A DNA stretch of 64,000 nt, taken from assembly GCA_025057155.1 (NCBI GenBank), contig JANWYD010000001.1, forward strand, positions 292,377 through 356,376. Reading direction: 5' to 3'. The stretch is from Chloroflexaceae bacterium (GTDB lineage Bacteria; Chloroflexota; Chloroflexia; Chloroflexales; Chloroflexaceae). The translations under genes and the position numbers were made by a program. Each line of letters starts with the position of its first letter. The stretch's first letter is position 1. Below are positions 52,232 to 62,600 of the stretch, piece by piece. Below the pieces are notes generated by a model. It saw only the letters and a program-made list of their open reading frames with translations. It was not told the origin of the DNA and searched no databases.

Positions 52232-53020
52232 ATGAGCGATTCTTCGCGGGTGGTTGAGCCGCTGCCCGCGTTTCGCCAACTGGTAAGGGACGGCATGGAA
52301 CTGGCCGGCAGGAAGCACTGCATCCACGGCCTGCTTGCGGTTGACATCACCGAGCCGCGTCGGCAGATCCGCTGCATCAAGCAGCGGACGGGCGAAGGGC
52401 TCTCCTTTACCGGCTTCATCGTCTACTGCTGCGCCAGGGCCGTGGACGAGGACAAGCATCTCCATGCCTATCTCGATTGGCGCAACCGCCTGGTGATGTT
52501 CGACGATGTAGACGTTTCCCTCCCCGTAGAACGCTTTCAGGACGGCAAGCCAGTGGTTCTTCAGACGGTCATACGCGCCGCGAACCGCAAATCCGTCGTT
52601 CAGATCCACCGGGAGATTCGCGCGTTGCAGGCGAAGCAACTGGATGAGACGCAGTGGGGGCGCTGGTTGCGCTGGTACGTCAAGACTCCGCGCGTTCTCC
52701 GCAGCCTGTTCTTCCGCGTGATTCAGAGATCGCCCGGCATCGTGAAGCGCTTCAATGGAACTGTGCTGGTCACTGCGGTAGGCATGTTTGGCACGGGCGC
52801 GGGGTGGGGCATCCCGCTTTCCGGGCACACGCTCTGCGTCACCATCGGCGGGATCGATACCAGGGCGATCCTCGTGGATGGTCAGATCCAGAACCGCGAG
52901 CATCTCTGTCTGACCGTTAGCTTTGATCACGACATCGTTGACGGCGCCCCGGCGGCCCGCTTCAGCGAGCGCCTCGCCTCACTGATCCAGGCTGGCACGG
53001 GGCTGGAGGACGTGGTCTAG
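52232..53020 (+). CDS. Stand-alone 2-oxoacid dehydrogenase acyltransferase (E2 catalytic) domain protein
   Basis: A 262-residue protein made only of the CAT-like trimeric acyltransferase fold of E2 subunits; there is no lipoyl or peripheral-subunit-binding domain. The active-site block reads SFDHDIVDGAPAARF: His233 is kept, the usual Arg after it is Asp, and VDG is retained. LSFTGFIVYCCARAVDEDKH and VTIGGIDTRAILVDG match the E2 core. GGAGG lies six bases before ATG 52232. A GPH transporter begins 24 bp downstream. Family members of this build occur outside the pyruvate complexes and may be free acyltransferases; the E1 genes at 37-39 kb are not linked to it. Confidence 0.8.
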   Translation: MSDSSRVVEPLPAFRQLVRDGMELAGRKHCIHGLLAVDITEPRRQIRCIKQRTGEGLSFTGFIVYCCARAVDEDKHLHAYLDWRNRLVMFDDVDVSLPVERFQDGKPVVLQTVIRAANRKSVVQIHREIRALQAKQLDETQWGRWLRWYVKTPRVLRSLFFRVIQRSPGIVKRFNGTVLVTAVGMFGTGAGWGIPLSGHTLCVTIGGIDTRAILVDGQIQNREHLCLTVSFDHDIVDGAPAARFSERLASLIQAGTGLEDVV

Positions 53021-53044
53021 CTTCAATCTTTACAAGGAGCCAGC

Positions 53045-54451
53045 ATGGCCAGGCCCGCCACCTCTACTGACCTCGTTGTCCACGAGCGGCTGCCCCTGAG
53101 CACCAGACTCGCCTTCGGCGCCGGCGACCTGGGGCCGGCCATCGCCACTATCGTCGCCGGGTTCTTTCAGCTCTTCTTCCTCACCACCGTGGCCGGCCTG
53201 CCGCCGGGCCTGGCAGGAACCATCCTGCTGGTCGTGAAGATCTGGGACGCGGTGAACGACCCGATCGTTGGCTGGCTGACCGACCGCACCGATACCCGCT
53301 GGGGCCGCCGCCGCCCCTGGCTGCTCTTCGGCGCGGCCCCCTTCGGAGTGCTGTTCTTCCTCCAGTGGATCGTTCCGCCCTTCGATGTCACCGGCAAGTT
53401 CATCTACTATCTGGCCATCGCCCTGCTCTTCGACACCGCCTTCACCATCGTCAACGTCCCCTACACCGCCCTCACCCCCGAGTTGACCCGCGACTATGAC
53501 GAGCGCACCGCCCTGAACTCTTACCGCTTCGCGTTCAGCATCGGCGGCAGCCTCCTCGGCGGCATTCTGCACCAGACCATCGTCGGCCTTTACCCCGATG
53601 ATCCCCGAACCGGCTACCTGGTGGCCGGGGCCGTGGTGGGGGTGCTGATCGCTCTGCCGTTCCTGTGGTGCTTCCTCGGCACCCGCGAACGCTACGAACC
53701 TGACCCCGAGGCGAAGGACCTCTCTCTGGGCGAGCAGATCCGCTATGTTTTCCGCAACCGGCCCTATCTGTTCGTAGTGGGGATCTACCTGTTTTCCTGG
53801 CTGGCCGTGCAGGTCACCTCGGCGGTGTTGACCTTCTACATCACCTTCTGGCTGCGCCGGCCGGATCTGATCACCACTTTTCTCCTGGCGGTGCAGGGTT
53901 CGGCGCTGGTGTTTCTCTTCGTCTGGAGCGCGGTGAGCCGGCGCATCGGCAAGAAGGCGGTTTACCTGGTCGGCAGTGTGATCTGGATCGGCGTGCAGGC
54001 GTTTCTCTTTTTTCTACAGCCCGAACAGATCACCCTGGCGATCATATTGGCGGTGATCGCCGGAGCGGGGGTCGCCACGGCCTACCTGGTACCCTGGAGC
54101 ATGATGCCTGACGTAATTGAGCTTGACGAACTGGAGACCGGCCAGCGGCGCGAGGGGATGTTCTACGGCTTCATGGTGCTGCTACAGAAACTGGGGCTGG
54201 CCGCGGGCCTGTTCCTGGTGGGGTTGGGGTTGCAGGTTGCCGGGTTCAACGAAAACCTTCCCGCCGACCTGCAACCCGACTCGGCCCGCCTGGCCATTCG
54301 CCTGATGATCGGCCCCGTGCCGACTCTCGTCCTCATCTGCGGGATGCTCCTGACCTGGTTCTATCCCATCACCCGCGAGAAGCACGAGGCTGTCCTGGCC
54401 CAACTGGCCGCCCGCCGCACCCGGGCCGCTGCTCCACCATCTCGGGAATAA
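53045..54451 (+). CDS. MFS transporter, GPH (glycoside-pentoside-hexuronide:cation symporter) family
   Basis: A 468-residue, 12-span inner-membrane transporter. The family signature is AVNDPIVGWLTDRTDTRWGR followed by RRPWLLFGAAPFGVLFFLQW, and NVPYTALTPELTRDYDERTA with the LNSYRFAFS step lies in the next loop. VPWSMMPDVIELDELETGQR in the second half is also characteristic. Likely sugar/cation symport, substrate unknown. AAGGAG precedes ATG 53045. It is probably cotranscribed with the E2-like gene 24 bp upstream, an unusual partner for a sugar symporter. Confidence 0.9.
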   Translation: MARPATSTDLVVHERLPLSTRLAFGAGDLGPAIATIVAGFFQLFFLTTVAGLPPGLAGTILLVVKIWDAVNDPIVGWLTDRTDTRWGRRRPWLLFGAAPFGVLFFLQWIVPPFDVTGKFIYYLAIALLFDTAFTIVNVPYTALTPELTRDYDERTALNSYRFAFSIGGSLLGGILHQTIVGLYPDDPRTGYLVAGAVVGVLIALPFLWCFLGTRERYEPDPEAKDLSLGEQIRYVFRNRPYLFVVGIYLFSWLAVQVTSAVLTFYITFWLRRPDLITTFLLAVQGSALVFLFVWSAVSRRIGKKAVYLVGSVIWIGVQAFLFFLQPEQITLAIILAVIAGAGVATAYLVPWSMMPDVIELDELETGQRREGMFYGFMVLLQKLGLAAGLFLVGLGLQVAGFNENLPADLQPDSARLAIRLMIGPVPTLVLICGMLLTWFYPITREKHEAVLAQLAARRTRAAAPPSRE

Positions 54452-54498
54452 CGGACATATCCTCCAGTAGTGTTCAGAGTTGGGGTAACCTCGCAGAC

Positions 54499-54558
54499 CT
54501 GGGAGCGAGGGCGTCCCGCCCTCGTCAGGATTCGAGGGCAAAATGCCCTCGCTCCCAG
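54499..54558. repeat. Nested GAGGGC hairpin element
   Basis: Outer arms CTGGGAGCGAGGGC (54499-54512) and GCCCTCGCTCCCAG (54545-54558) are perfectly complementary over 14 bp. Inner alternatives GAGGGC/GCCCTC (54507-54523) and GAGGGCA/TGCCCTC (54534-54550) could form instead. Between convergent MFS and nth genes; no T-run. Confidence 0.7.
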
Positions 54559-54582
54559 GAGAAGCGTGAACACGTACATCCT

Positions 54583-54614
54583 CCACACCTCCACACCTCC
54601 ACACCTCCACACAC
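54583..54614. repeat. Short CCACACCT octamer array
   Basis: Three perfect CCACACCT units and one CCACACAC, the same unit as the ten-copy array at 27541-27620. Confidence 0.8.
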
Positions 54615-54676
54615 TGGTTACAGAGCTCCGCAGAGCACCGGTCGAACTGGAACGACCAGATCTGGAAACATACTCG

Positions 54677-55381
54677 CTACCGGCTGCGCGTCACGCCAAC
54701 GCGGGCGCAGAAAGCGGCCACCGGGCACGCCGAGCAGCGCGGCGACACTGGCAGGCAGATGTTCTGCCCCAGGGTCACCAGCAGCCCATTGATCTCGATC
54801 CAGTATTCAGGGGGGAGTCTGGTGCGCAGGACCTGCTCCGTCTCGTCAGGGTTCTTCGTTTGCACATAGCCCCAGCGGTTGCAGATCCGGTGCACGTGGG
54901 TATCCACACAGATGCCCGGCAGGCCAAAGCCGGCGGTGAGCACCAGGTTGGCCGTTTTGCGCCCCACGCCAGGCAGGGCCAGCAGCGCGTCGAGATCGGC
55001 GGGCACTGCACCGTCGTGGCGTTCAAGCAGCACCCGGCAGATCTGCACAATGCTCCGCGCCTTGTTGCGGTAGAAGCCGACCGGGTAGATCAACTCGGCG
55101 ATGCGCTCCTCGCCGAGGGCCAGCATCGCTTCTGGCGTATCGGCAGCGGCGAAGAGCCGCGGGGCGACCACGGCGGTAAGGGTGTCCTTGGTGCGCAGGC
55201 TGAGGATGGTGGCGATCAAGATGCGGAACGGGGTCGTGCCCTCCACGCCCATCTGATCGATCAGCGGGCGTTGAAACGCCGGCATGGTCGCGCGCAGGCT
55301 CGCCATGACCTCGTCTATGGGGAACGTCTCGCGGGGAACTGGCGGCGCCGCGGGAGCGCCTGGCTGATCAATACTCGACAT
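54677..55381 (-). CDS. nth: Endonuclease III
   Basis: A 234-residue bifunctional DNA glycosylase/AP lyase for oxidised pyrimidines. The helix-hairpin-helix LPGVGRKTANLVL carries Lys142, and Asp160 follows in VDTHVHRICNRWGY, the catalytic pair. Four cysteines near the end, C-x6-C-x2-C-x5-C (ICLPVSPRCSACPVAAFC), bind the 4Fe-4S cluster. ATG 55381 is used, without a clear Shine-Dalgarno; about 20 N-terminal residues are not conserved. An upstream CGCAGAGG/CCTCTGCG dyad at 55439-55464 lies in the leader. Confidence 0.95.
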   Translation of the reverse strand: MSSIDQPGAPAAPPVPRETFPIDEVMASLRATMPAFQRPLIDQMGVEGTTPFRILIATILSLRTKDTLTAVVAPRLFAAADTPEAMLALGEERIAELIYPVGFYRNKARSIVQICRVLLERHDGAVPADLDALLALPGVGRKTANLVLTAGFGLPGICVDTHVHRICNRWGYVQTKNPDETEQVLRTRLPPEYWIEINGLLVTLGQNICLPVSPRCSACPVAAFCARVGVTRSR

Positions 55382-55438
55382 AAAATGATCGTCTGTTAGC
55401 GCGGCGCTATGAGGCGCACCGCAGAGCACGCAGAGAAA

Positions 55439-55464
55439 CGCAGAGGCGTTTAAGATCCTCTGCG
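55439..55464. repeat. CGCAGAGG/CCTCTGCG dyad upstream of nth
   Basis: Perfect 8-bp arms around a 10-base loop, within GCACGCAGAGAAACGCAGAGG-type sequence. A similar stretch is present at about 20475-20560. Confidence 0.5.
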
Positions 55465-55501
55465 CTCTCCGCGGTCTGTACGTGTTCGGTGCAACTGAAC
55501 C

Positions 55502-56050
55502 CTATCCCGGATAATGCCGCACGCGCAGTGCCTCCTCAGGCCCCAGCGCGAGGCTCACCTGCCCCACCCCGCAGCCTTCGGCGATCGCCAGGATGACCAG
55601 GCGGCTGATCAGTTCCTCTTCGGCGGCCCGGTCGCGACGCTCCTTGTCGAGAAACAGCTCGTAGATCCTGGTCTCGCTGGCCGAACGCACGGCGACAATG
55701 GCCCGGTCAGCGCCCCGGCGCGCCCGGTCGGTGGCAATGGCCGCCGTGCAGCCCACACCGAGCAGCGGCCAGCCGTCTTCGGCGAGACTGGCGGCGTGCT
55801 GCCAGGCCCACCCGGCCATGGCGCCGGCCGTCTCGACGCTGACGGCCTGGGCCGGTGGTGCGCCGAGGATGGCGGCCAGGCTGCGCGGCGCGTAGCAATC
55901 GCGGGCCTCGAGCAGCGTCCGCGACGAACCGGGAGCCGCATGCAGCCAGTACAGCGCCAGACTGCCCGCCCCGGCGAAGACGTATACCAGGCGTGGCGGC
56001 GCATCGTGAATGGCCTGGATCAATGGCGTGAGGTCAGCCATGGGTGTCAT
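55502..56050 (-). CDS. CinA-like domain protein, related to a domain of eukaryotic CinA-like fusions
   Basis: A 182-residue protein. LYWLHAAPGSSRTLLEARDC, YAPRSLAAILGAPPAQAVSV, ETAGAMAGWAWQHAASLAED and PLLGVGCTAAIATDRARRG follow the CinA C-terminal fold (NMN amidohydrolase family), but the GSS, SVETA and GVG...AT spacing resembles, from memory, N-terminal domains of fungal and plant proteins that also carry a nucleotidyltransferase. No such second domain is present here. ATG 56050 or 56041 are both possible starts. Nothing next to it indicates a pathway. The CinA link is moderately secure, the function not. Confidence 0.6.
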   Translation of the reverse strand: MTPMADLTPLIQAIHDAPPRLVYVFAGAGSLALYWLHAAPGSSRTLLEARDCYAPRSLAAILGAPPAQAVSVETAGAMAGWAWQHAASLAEDGWPLLGVGCTAAIATDRARRGADRAIVAVRSASETRIYELFLDKERRDRAAEEELISRLVILAIAEGCGVGQVSLALGPEEALRVRHYPG

Positions 56051-56195
56051 CACAGCGCCAAGTATAGCACAGGCGCGCCAGCTGCGGGTCTCGCCAGCCG
56101 GCAACGGGTACCCTAATAACGTTCTCTACCTTCCCCCTTGCCCGCAGGCTGATGGAGATTAAGAATTATACGCCGGGAGGGTGGCGGAAGTGCAA

Positions 56196-56215
56196 GGAAA
56201 CTTCGTTCACAGACT
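56196..56215. repeat. Right end of inverted-end element, truncated copy 4
   Basis: GGAAACTTCGTTCACAGACT, the same right end as copies at 24782-24800 and about 46030-46048. The preceding CGCCGGGAGGGTGGCGGAAG resembles the element interior, but no left end is found. Confidence 0.55.
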
Positions 56216-56271
56216 AATCAGAGCGGACCGGTTTCTTAATTGCTATAAACCGCCAGGTTATGGAAATAATA

Positions 56272-56300
56272 TTGATTTATATACTTAGTTTTGTCATAAT
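56272..56300 (+). promoter_or_regulatory. Candidate promoter for the DUF11 gene
   Basis: TTGATT (56272-56277), 17-bp spacer, CATAAT (56295-56300), inside an AT-rich block. It would give a leader of about 305 nt before ATG 56612. Confidence 0.45.
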
Positions 56301-56611
56301 TTTCGGAATATGTTGGCTTTCTATGAATCACGTTTTCGGGTATGTTCCTCGCTGCGTCATACCGGACGGAGCGAGACGACTTCCCGATTGCGATGGCAGA
56401 AACTGTTCCGTCTGTCTTTTGCTCGTGGGCTTTGAGTGACTACAACCGGGCAAGGTAATTTACAGGGTTTTCATAATCCTTTTCCGTGGGGATTCTGGTT
56501 ACAACTCGGTAAGGAGCGTGAACTACACTCTTCTGACACCTGGTTCAAATGAGTGCTAGATGTAACAAAAAAGGTTGCCGTTGGTTTTAATCTAGGAGGA
56601 GTTCGTCCTGT

Positions 56612-59600
56612 ATGCGTCGCCGCCTGCTCCGCCTGTTCGCGACCGTGGTCATGCTTGCCACGGTCATCGTCGGCCTTGCCGCGTCCCCGCGCCCCGTCTT
56701 TGCCGTGGGCCAGCCCGTTGCCGCCCTGAATGCGCCCGCTCAGGCCCTGATCGGCCAGCCGTTTGACTTTACGGTGACCTTTGACAACGCCGATCCCGCC
56801 GATACCGGCTATGGTCCCTTCGTAGACCTGGTATTCCCCGCGACAGGCGTAGATGGCGACGATGGCATCACGTTCCTCAACGCGACCTACCTCGGCGCCG
56901 GGCTGAATACTGCCAGCATCACCTTCGACGCCGATGGCTGCGTGCCTCACCCTTATGCCCGGCTCACCGATGGGAGCTATCAGCAGGTCTGTGGCACGCC
57001 CGGCGATACGCTGGTGGTGATCCAGTTGCCCTTCGGTTCCTTCACCCCGGAGCAGCCCCCGGTTGAGATCAGGGTCCAGGCGGCGGTCAGCCCTCTTGCC
57101 GACCTCGGCGTGCCGCTGCCGATCTTCGCCCGCGCCGGCTTCCAGTTCGGCAACGATCCGCTTGATAACTGGTGCTGCGACTCGGTGCTGCTGAATCCCG
57201 CCAGCCCGAATACGGCTACCTGGCCCAATCAGCCGGTGACGCCGACGCTCTTCTCGGTGCGCAAGACCTACCTCGGCCCCGAAGACGAAACCGCTACTGG
57301 CCCCAATTTCCCGCGCCAGTACCGCGTTGATGTGGATCTTCCCAACGGACAGACCGTAACCAATCTGGAGATCAGCGATACGCTGCCCCCGCAGATGCAG
57401 TTCGTCTCTCTTGACGCGGTGCTGGTGAACGGCAGCCCGGCTGGCAGCGTGGCTGTGAGCACGCCGTCCACCACCACTCCCGGCGGCGTTCTCACCCGGC
57501 GCATTGCCTCGGTGACCGGCACGACCGCCTCAGCCGACGCGAGCATGATCTTTACCTTCTACGTTCCGCGTCTCGATGCCGCCAGCGCCGCCGTACTCAA
57601 CCCCGCCACCGGCGCACCGCGCGTCCTGGACAACAATGCTAACGCCAGCGCGACCTGGACGCCTGTTGACCCCCGCGACCCGCCGACCCTGGTGAGCGCC
57701 TCCGCCGGGACGCCCGGCCATCGCCTGACGGCCCGTTCGCTGGCCACCCAGAAGCGCGTCACCGTCGTCAATGATGTGGGCGCCGCCGGTCCCACGCCCG
57801 GCGATACGCTGGAGTACACCATTGAGGTGCAGATCTCCGACTTCTTCGCCTTCAATCAGGTGACCCTGGCCGATGTGTTGTCCGATGGGCAACGCTTCGA
57901 TCCTTCCTTCCCGCCGACGCTCCAGGTGAATGGGAATGGCTTCGTCTCGGCGTCCGTGTCCTTCGCCGCCGCCAACTACACCGTCACGCCAAACTACACC
58001 CCTGACTCGCCCGCGCCCAATGATGGCACGACGAGCATCGAGTTCCGCATTTCCAACGAACTGGCGACCCGCGGCCAGACCGGCGCGCTGATCGGCGGCT
58101 GCGTGCCCGCCACCGGCACTGGCGGCCCTGCTCCCAACTGTAGCGTATACAACGACGGCCCCACTACGGCCCGCGTCGTCTTCCGGGCGATCATCCAGGA
58201 GAATTACAGTGATGATTACCCCTCCGGCGACTCCAGTGTGGACGAGGGCGACTCCGTCAGCAATCAGGTGACCGTCACCGGCACGCTGCTGAACGTGGCG
58301 AACCTCGCTGCGACGGGCGCGACCGTTAGCGATGGCAGCGCTGCCAGCGCGAGCGTGGGCCGCGGCGCCCTCAGCAAGTCAATCTATGCCCTTAACGGCA
58401 GCACCACCCTCCCCAATCCGGTGCAACTGGCCCCCGGCGACACGGTGACCTATCGCCTCCAGTTGATCCTGCCCACCAGCGATGCCGAGGATCTGCGCCT
58501 GGTGGACTATCTGCCTCTGCCCATCTTCCCGGTGACCACGTTCACCTTTGATCCGAACATTGCCGGGAGCATCCCCCCGGTCAACACCGCGACCTATGGC
58601 CCCGCCGACACCTGGCGCGCCCGCTTCCCCGTCGCCACCGTGCCCCATCCCACGGTCAGCGTCAGCACGGTGGGCAACTCGGTCAGCTTTAACTTCGGCT
58701 CCTTCGACGATCCGCAGTCGCTTCCCAGCCGGATTGACCTGCTGCTGACAGTGCGGGCCAGCGACCGGCCTACCGCCGACCGGCTCCTGCTCACCAACCA
58801 GGTGCGCCGCATCGCCGGGTCCACCGGCCTGGCGCAGGCAACTGATGACGCCATCGTGCAGGTGGTGATGACCCAGCCGATCCTGCGGATCAGCAAGGGC
58901 GTCACCGGCAGCACCAACCCCGGCGCGACCCTCTCTCCGCCGGTTGCCGGCCCTGTCCCCTTCGCCGCGCCTGGCGCGTCCGGTGCGCCATTCACGGGCA
59001 CGATCGGCTCCACGGCCCTGGCTGCGACGCCGGTGGACAGCAATATCGCCGGGGTGGACGCCAATGACCTGGTCAGCTTCGCGATCGTCATCGAGAACCG
59101 CGGCTCGGGCACTCGCGGCGCGTATGATATTGCCATCACCGACATCCTCCCGCCAGGACTGATCATCCCCACCGGCGGTGCCGGCCTCAACCTGAAGGTC
59201 TACAACGGCGCCGGCACGGCCGTTCCGTTCACCTACCTGGGCGGTGGCGGGCCGGGGAACGAGGACGACCTCTTCAACAATGGCATCCAGTTAATTGATA
59301 CCAGCGTCGGCGCATGCCAGCGTTACCATCCTAACGATGGTTCCAACATCATCGTCATCACCTACGATCTCCAGGTGGACCCCGATGTCCAGCCCGGGCA
59401 GGTGATCCTCAACCGCGGCACGCTGACCGGCTATGCCGGCGATGAGGGCGGGACGAACCACGTTGACCCCGCCGGCCCGCCCTTTGACCAGGCCTCGGTG
59501 ACCGCCGCGACGCCGCAGTTGGCCAAGTCCATCGTGGCTACCTCGGCGGCCCATACCGAGGAGAGCGCCACGCCCCCGGTGGCCATCGGCGAGATTGTGC

Positions 59601-62600
59601 GCTACCGCCTGGCCGTGCGCGTGCCCGAGGGCCGCTGGGACGCAGCCCAGATCCAGGATCGCATGCCCGATGGGCTGCGCTTCCTCAACGACAACACCGC
59701 CAGGGCGGCGCTGATCAGCAACAGCGCCGGGTTGGCCTCGGACACCTTGAGCGGCGCCGGGCTGGCTATCAGCGGCAACGCGCCGGCTACACCGTCCTTC
59801 CTGCTCCCCGACGCCGCCGTGTCGGCCAGCGCCACGACCAACAATGACACCTACGGCTCGGGCACGGATGTCTTCTTCAATCTGGGGACCCTCAACAACG
59901 CTGATAACGACCCCGACGACGAGTATGTGGTCGTGGAGTTCAACGCCCTGGTGGAGAACGTGGCCGGCAACACGGCCGGCGTTCAGCGGGCCAACGACTT
60001 CATCGTCTATCGCGCCGGCAGCCCGATCACCGCGCCCGGCGGCGGCGGGCCGATCGCCTCGAACAGCATCGCCGCGCGCGTAGTCGAGCCGGCCCGTACC
60101 CTCGACAAGACGATCGCCAACCCGGCCAGCGCAACGGGCGATGCGGGGGATACCATTACCTACCGCATTGACTACGCCAACCCCACGGGCGCCAATGTCA
60201 CCGATGCCTTCGATGTGCGGATCAGTGACACCCTGCCCGCCAATCTGACCCTCAACGTCGCCAGTGTCACCGTGACCCTCAACGGCGGGGCCACTGGCGT
60301 CACCAACAGCAGCGCCGGGAACACCGTGGAGGTCACCATTGACCGGGCGCCGCCCGGCAGTTCGGTGCGCATCGAGTATACTGCCACGGTGGGAACCGGC
60401 GTCACCCCCGGCCAGCAGGTCACCAACACCGCCAATCTGAGCTACACTAGCCTGCCCGGTACCAACGGCGCGGCCGCCGGCGACAATCCCACCGGCTCGG
60501 CTACCCCCGGTGCGCCCGGCAGCGCCACCGGCGAGCGCATTGCTACTGCCAGCGACCCGGCCACGCTGACGGTCATCTCTCCCGCGCCAACCAAGAGCAT
60601 CGTCGCCACCTCAGAGGCGCATACCTCAGAAAGCGCCTCGCCCCGCCCGGTGGCCATTGGCGAGATCGTGCGCTACCGTCTGGCCGTGCGCCTGGCCGAG
60701 GGCAGCGCGCCTAACTTCCAGCTCCTGGACAACCTGCCCGGCGGCCTGACCTTCCTTAACGACGGCAGCGCGCGGGTGGCCTTCGTGGCCAACGAAGCCG
60801 GAGGTGGAATCAGCTCCTCAACGATTACTACCAGCCTGCCCGGTTGCAGCGGCCTGAACGTCACCGGCAACAGCGCTACCCTGGCGGCGCTGCCCTCCGG
60901 CAGCATCACCTGCCCGCTGCCCGCCGGCGTCATCAGTCCGGCCACCTTCGGCACCGGCGCCGATCCCACCTTCAGCCTGGGCACTCTGACCAACAGCGAC
61001 TCGGACGCCGACGAGGAGTTCGTTGTGGTCGAGTTCAACGCCCTGGTGGATAACACTGTTGCCGGGAACAACACCGCCGGAGCGAATCGCGACAACACCT
61101 TTGCGGTGCGCGTGAATAGCACATCAATCGCTACCTCAGGGAGCGTCCGCGTGCGCATCGCCGAACCGTCGTTCACCCTGAACAAGCAGGTAATCGCCAC
61201 GCCCACTGACGCCGGCGATACGGTGACTTATCGCGTCACCTTCACCAGCGCCACTGGCTCGAACCGCACCACCGCCTTCGATGTGCGTCTGCGCGATCCG
61301 CTGCCTGCCGATCTGACCCTCAACCTCGCCAGTGTGAGCGTGACGCCGGGTGGCGGCGCCAGCGGCGTGACCAACAATAGCGCCGGTAACACGGTTGAAG
61401 TCGTGGTGGCTCAGATCCCGCCCGGCGGATCGGTGACGGTCGAGTACAGCGCCACGGTGAACGCTGGCGCGGTCAATGGCCGCACCCTGACCAACACCGC
61501 TAACCTGACCTACACCAGCCTGCCCGGCTCGAACGGCACGACAACCAACCCCACCGGCTCGGCCACCCCCGGCGCCTCCGGCAGCGACACCGGCGAGCGC
61601 AACGGGTCCGGTACCGGCAGGAACAATTACCGCGGCGATGCAACGGCGAATGTCACTCTGGCGACGCCGACGATTGAGAAACTGGCTCCCACGCCGGCCC
61701 AGTACACTATCGGCGAAGTGGTGACCTTCGACCTGCGCGTGACTCTTCCCGAAGGCGTCACCCAGGGCCTCGTGGTGACCGATGATCTGCCTCCGGGCCT
61801 GGCCTTTCTGAACTACAGCATTGTGACTGCCGATCCCCTCCTGGCTGCGCCCTACGCCGGCAACGTGGGCAGTCTGAGCGTGACCCGCACCGGCCCTGCC
61901 ACCGTGCCCGGCGCCAGCGGCGAGGACCTCGTGCTGACCTTCCCCGATGTGACCACGACCGATGACAACAATGCGAATAACAACGCCTTCCTGGTGCGCC
62001 TCCAGGCTCGCGTGCTCAACGTCATTGGCAACCAGAACGGCGCGTCCCTGACCACCACCGCGCGCCTCAGCTACACGAATCCCAACACTGGCGTCTCGGT
62101 CACGGTGAATGCGCCCGATGCGCGGACGATCACCGTGGTCGAGCCGGTGCTGAGCATTGCCAAGAGCATTCTCACCCCGCCCGACCCCGCCGACGCGGGC
62201 GGCGTGGTGACCTACCGCGTGGTGATCAGCCACGCCGCCGGCAGCGTTGGTACGGCCTACGATGTGGTGGTGACCGATCCCATCCCGGCCGGGCTGACCA
62301 ACGCCACGCTGGTTGGGGTGAGCGCCGTGGGAATTACACCCCCCTCGGCGGACATCAGCGGCGGGGTGGTGCGCGTGCCTGCCAGCGACAGCTTTGACCT
62401 GCCCCCCGGCGCCAGTGTGACCCTTGACTTCCGCGCCGAGATCGGCGGCGGCGTCAGCCCTGGCCAGACGATCACCAATCGCGCCAGCGCGGTGTGGAGC
62501 ACCATTGACGGGGATAGCGCCGATGAGCGCTCCGAGGGTGACGGCTTGGCCGATGGCAACGAGCTGCTCAACAGCGGTGCGCTGAACGACTACGAGATCA

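Larger units (their letters stand above)
56051..56611. other. Upstream region of the DUF11 gene
   Basis: It contains the right end of an inverted-end element (GGAAACTTCGTTCACAGACT, 56196-56215), an AT-rich block at about 56230-56330 that stands out from the GC-rich surroundings, a candidate promoter (56272-56300) and a 300-nt leader ending in AGGAGGAG before ATG 56612. I compared the leader by eye with cyclic-di-GMP riboswitch consensus and found no match. Confidence 0.45.

Noticed and set aside
56301..56611. Cyclic-di-GMP riboswitch in the DUF11 leader
   Set aside because: Expected conserved segments are not present in order; only short unrelated dyads seen.
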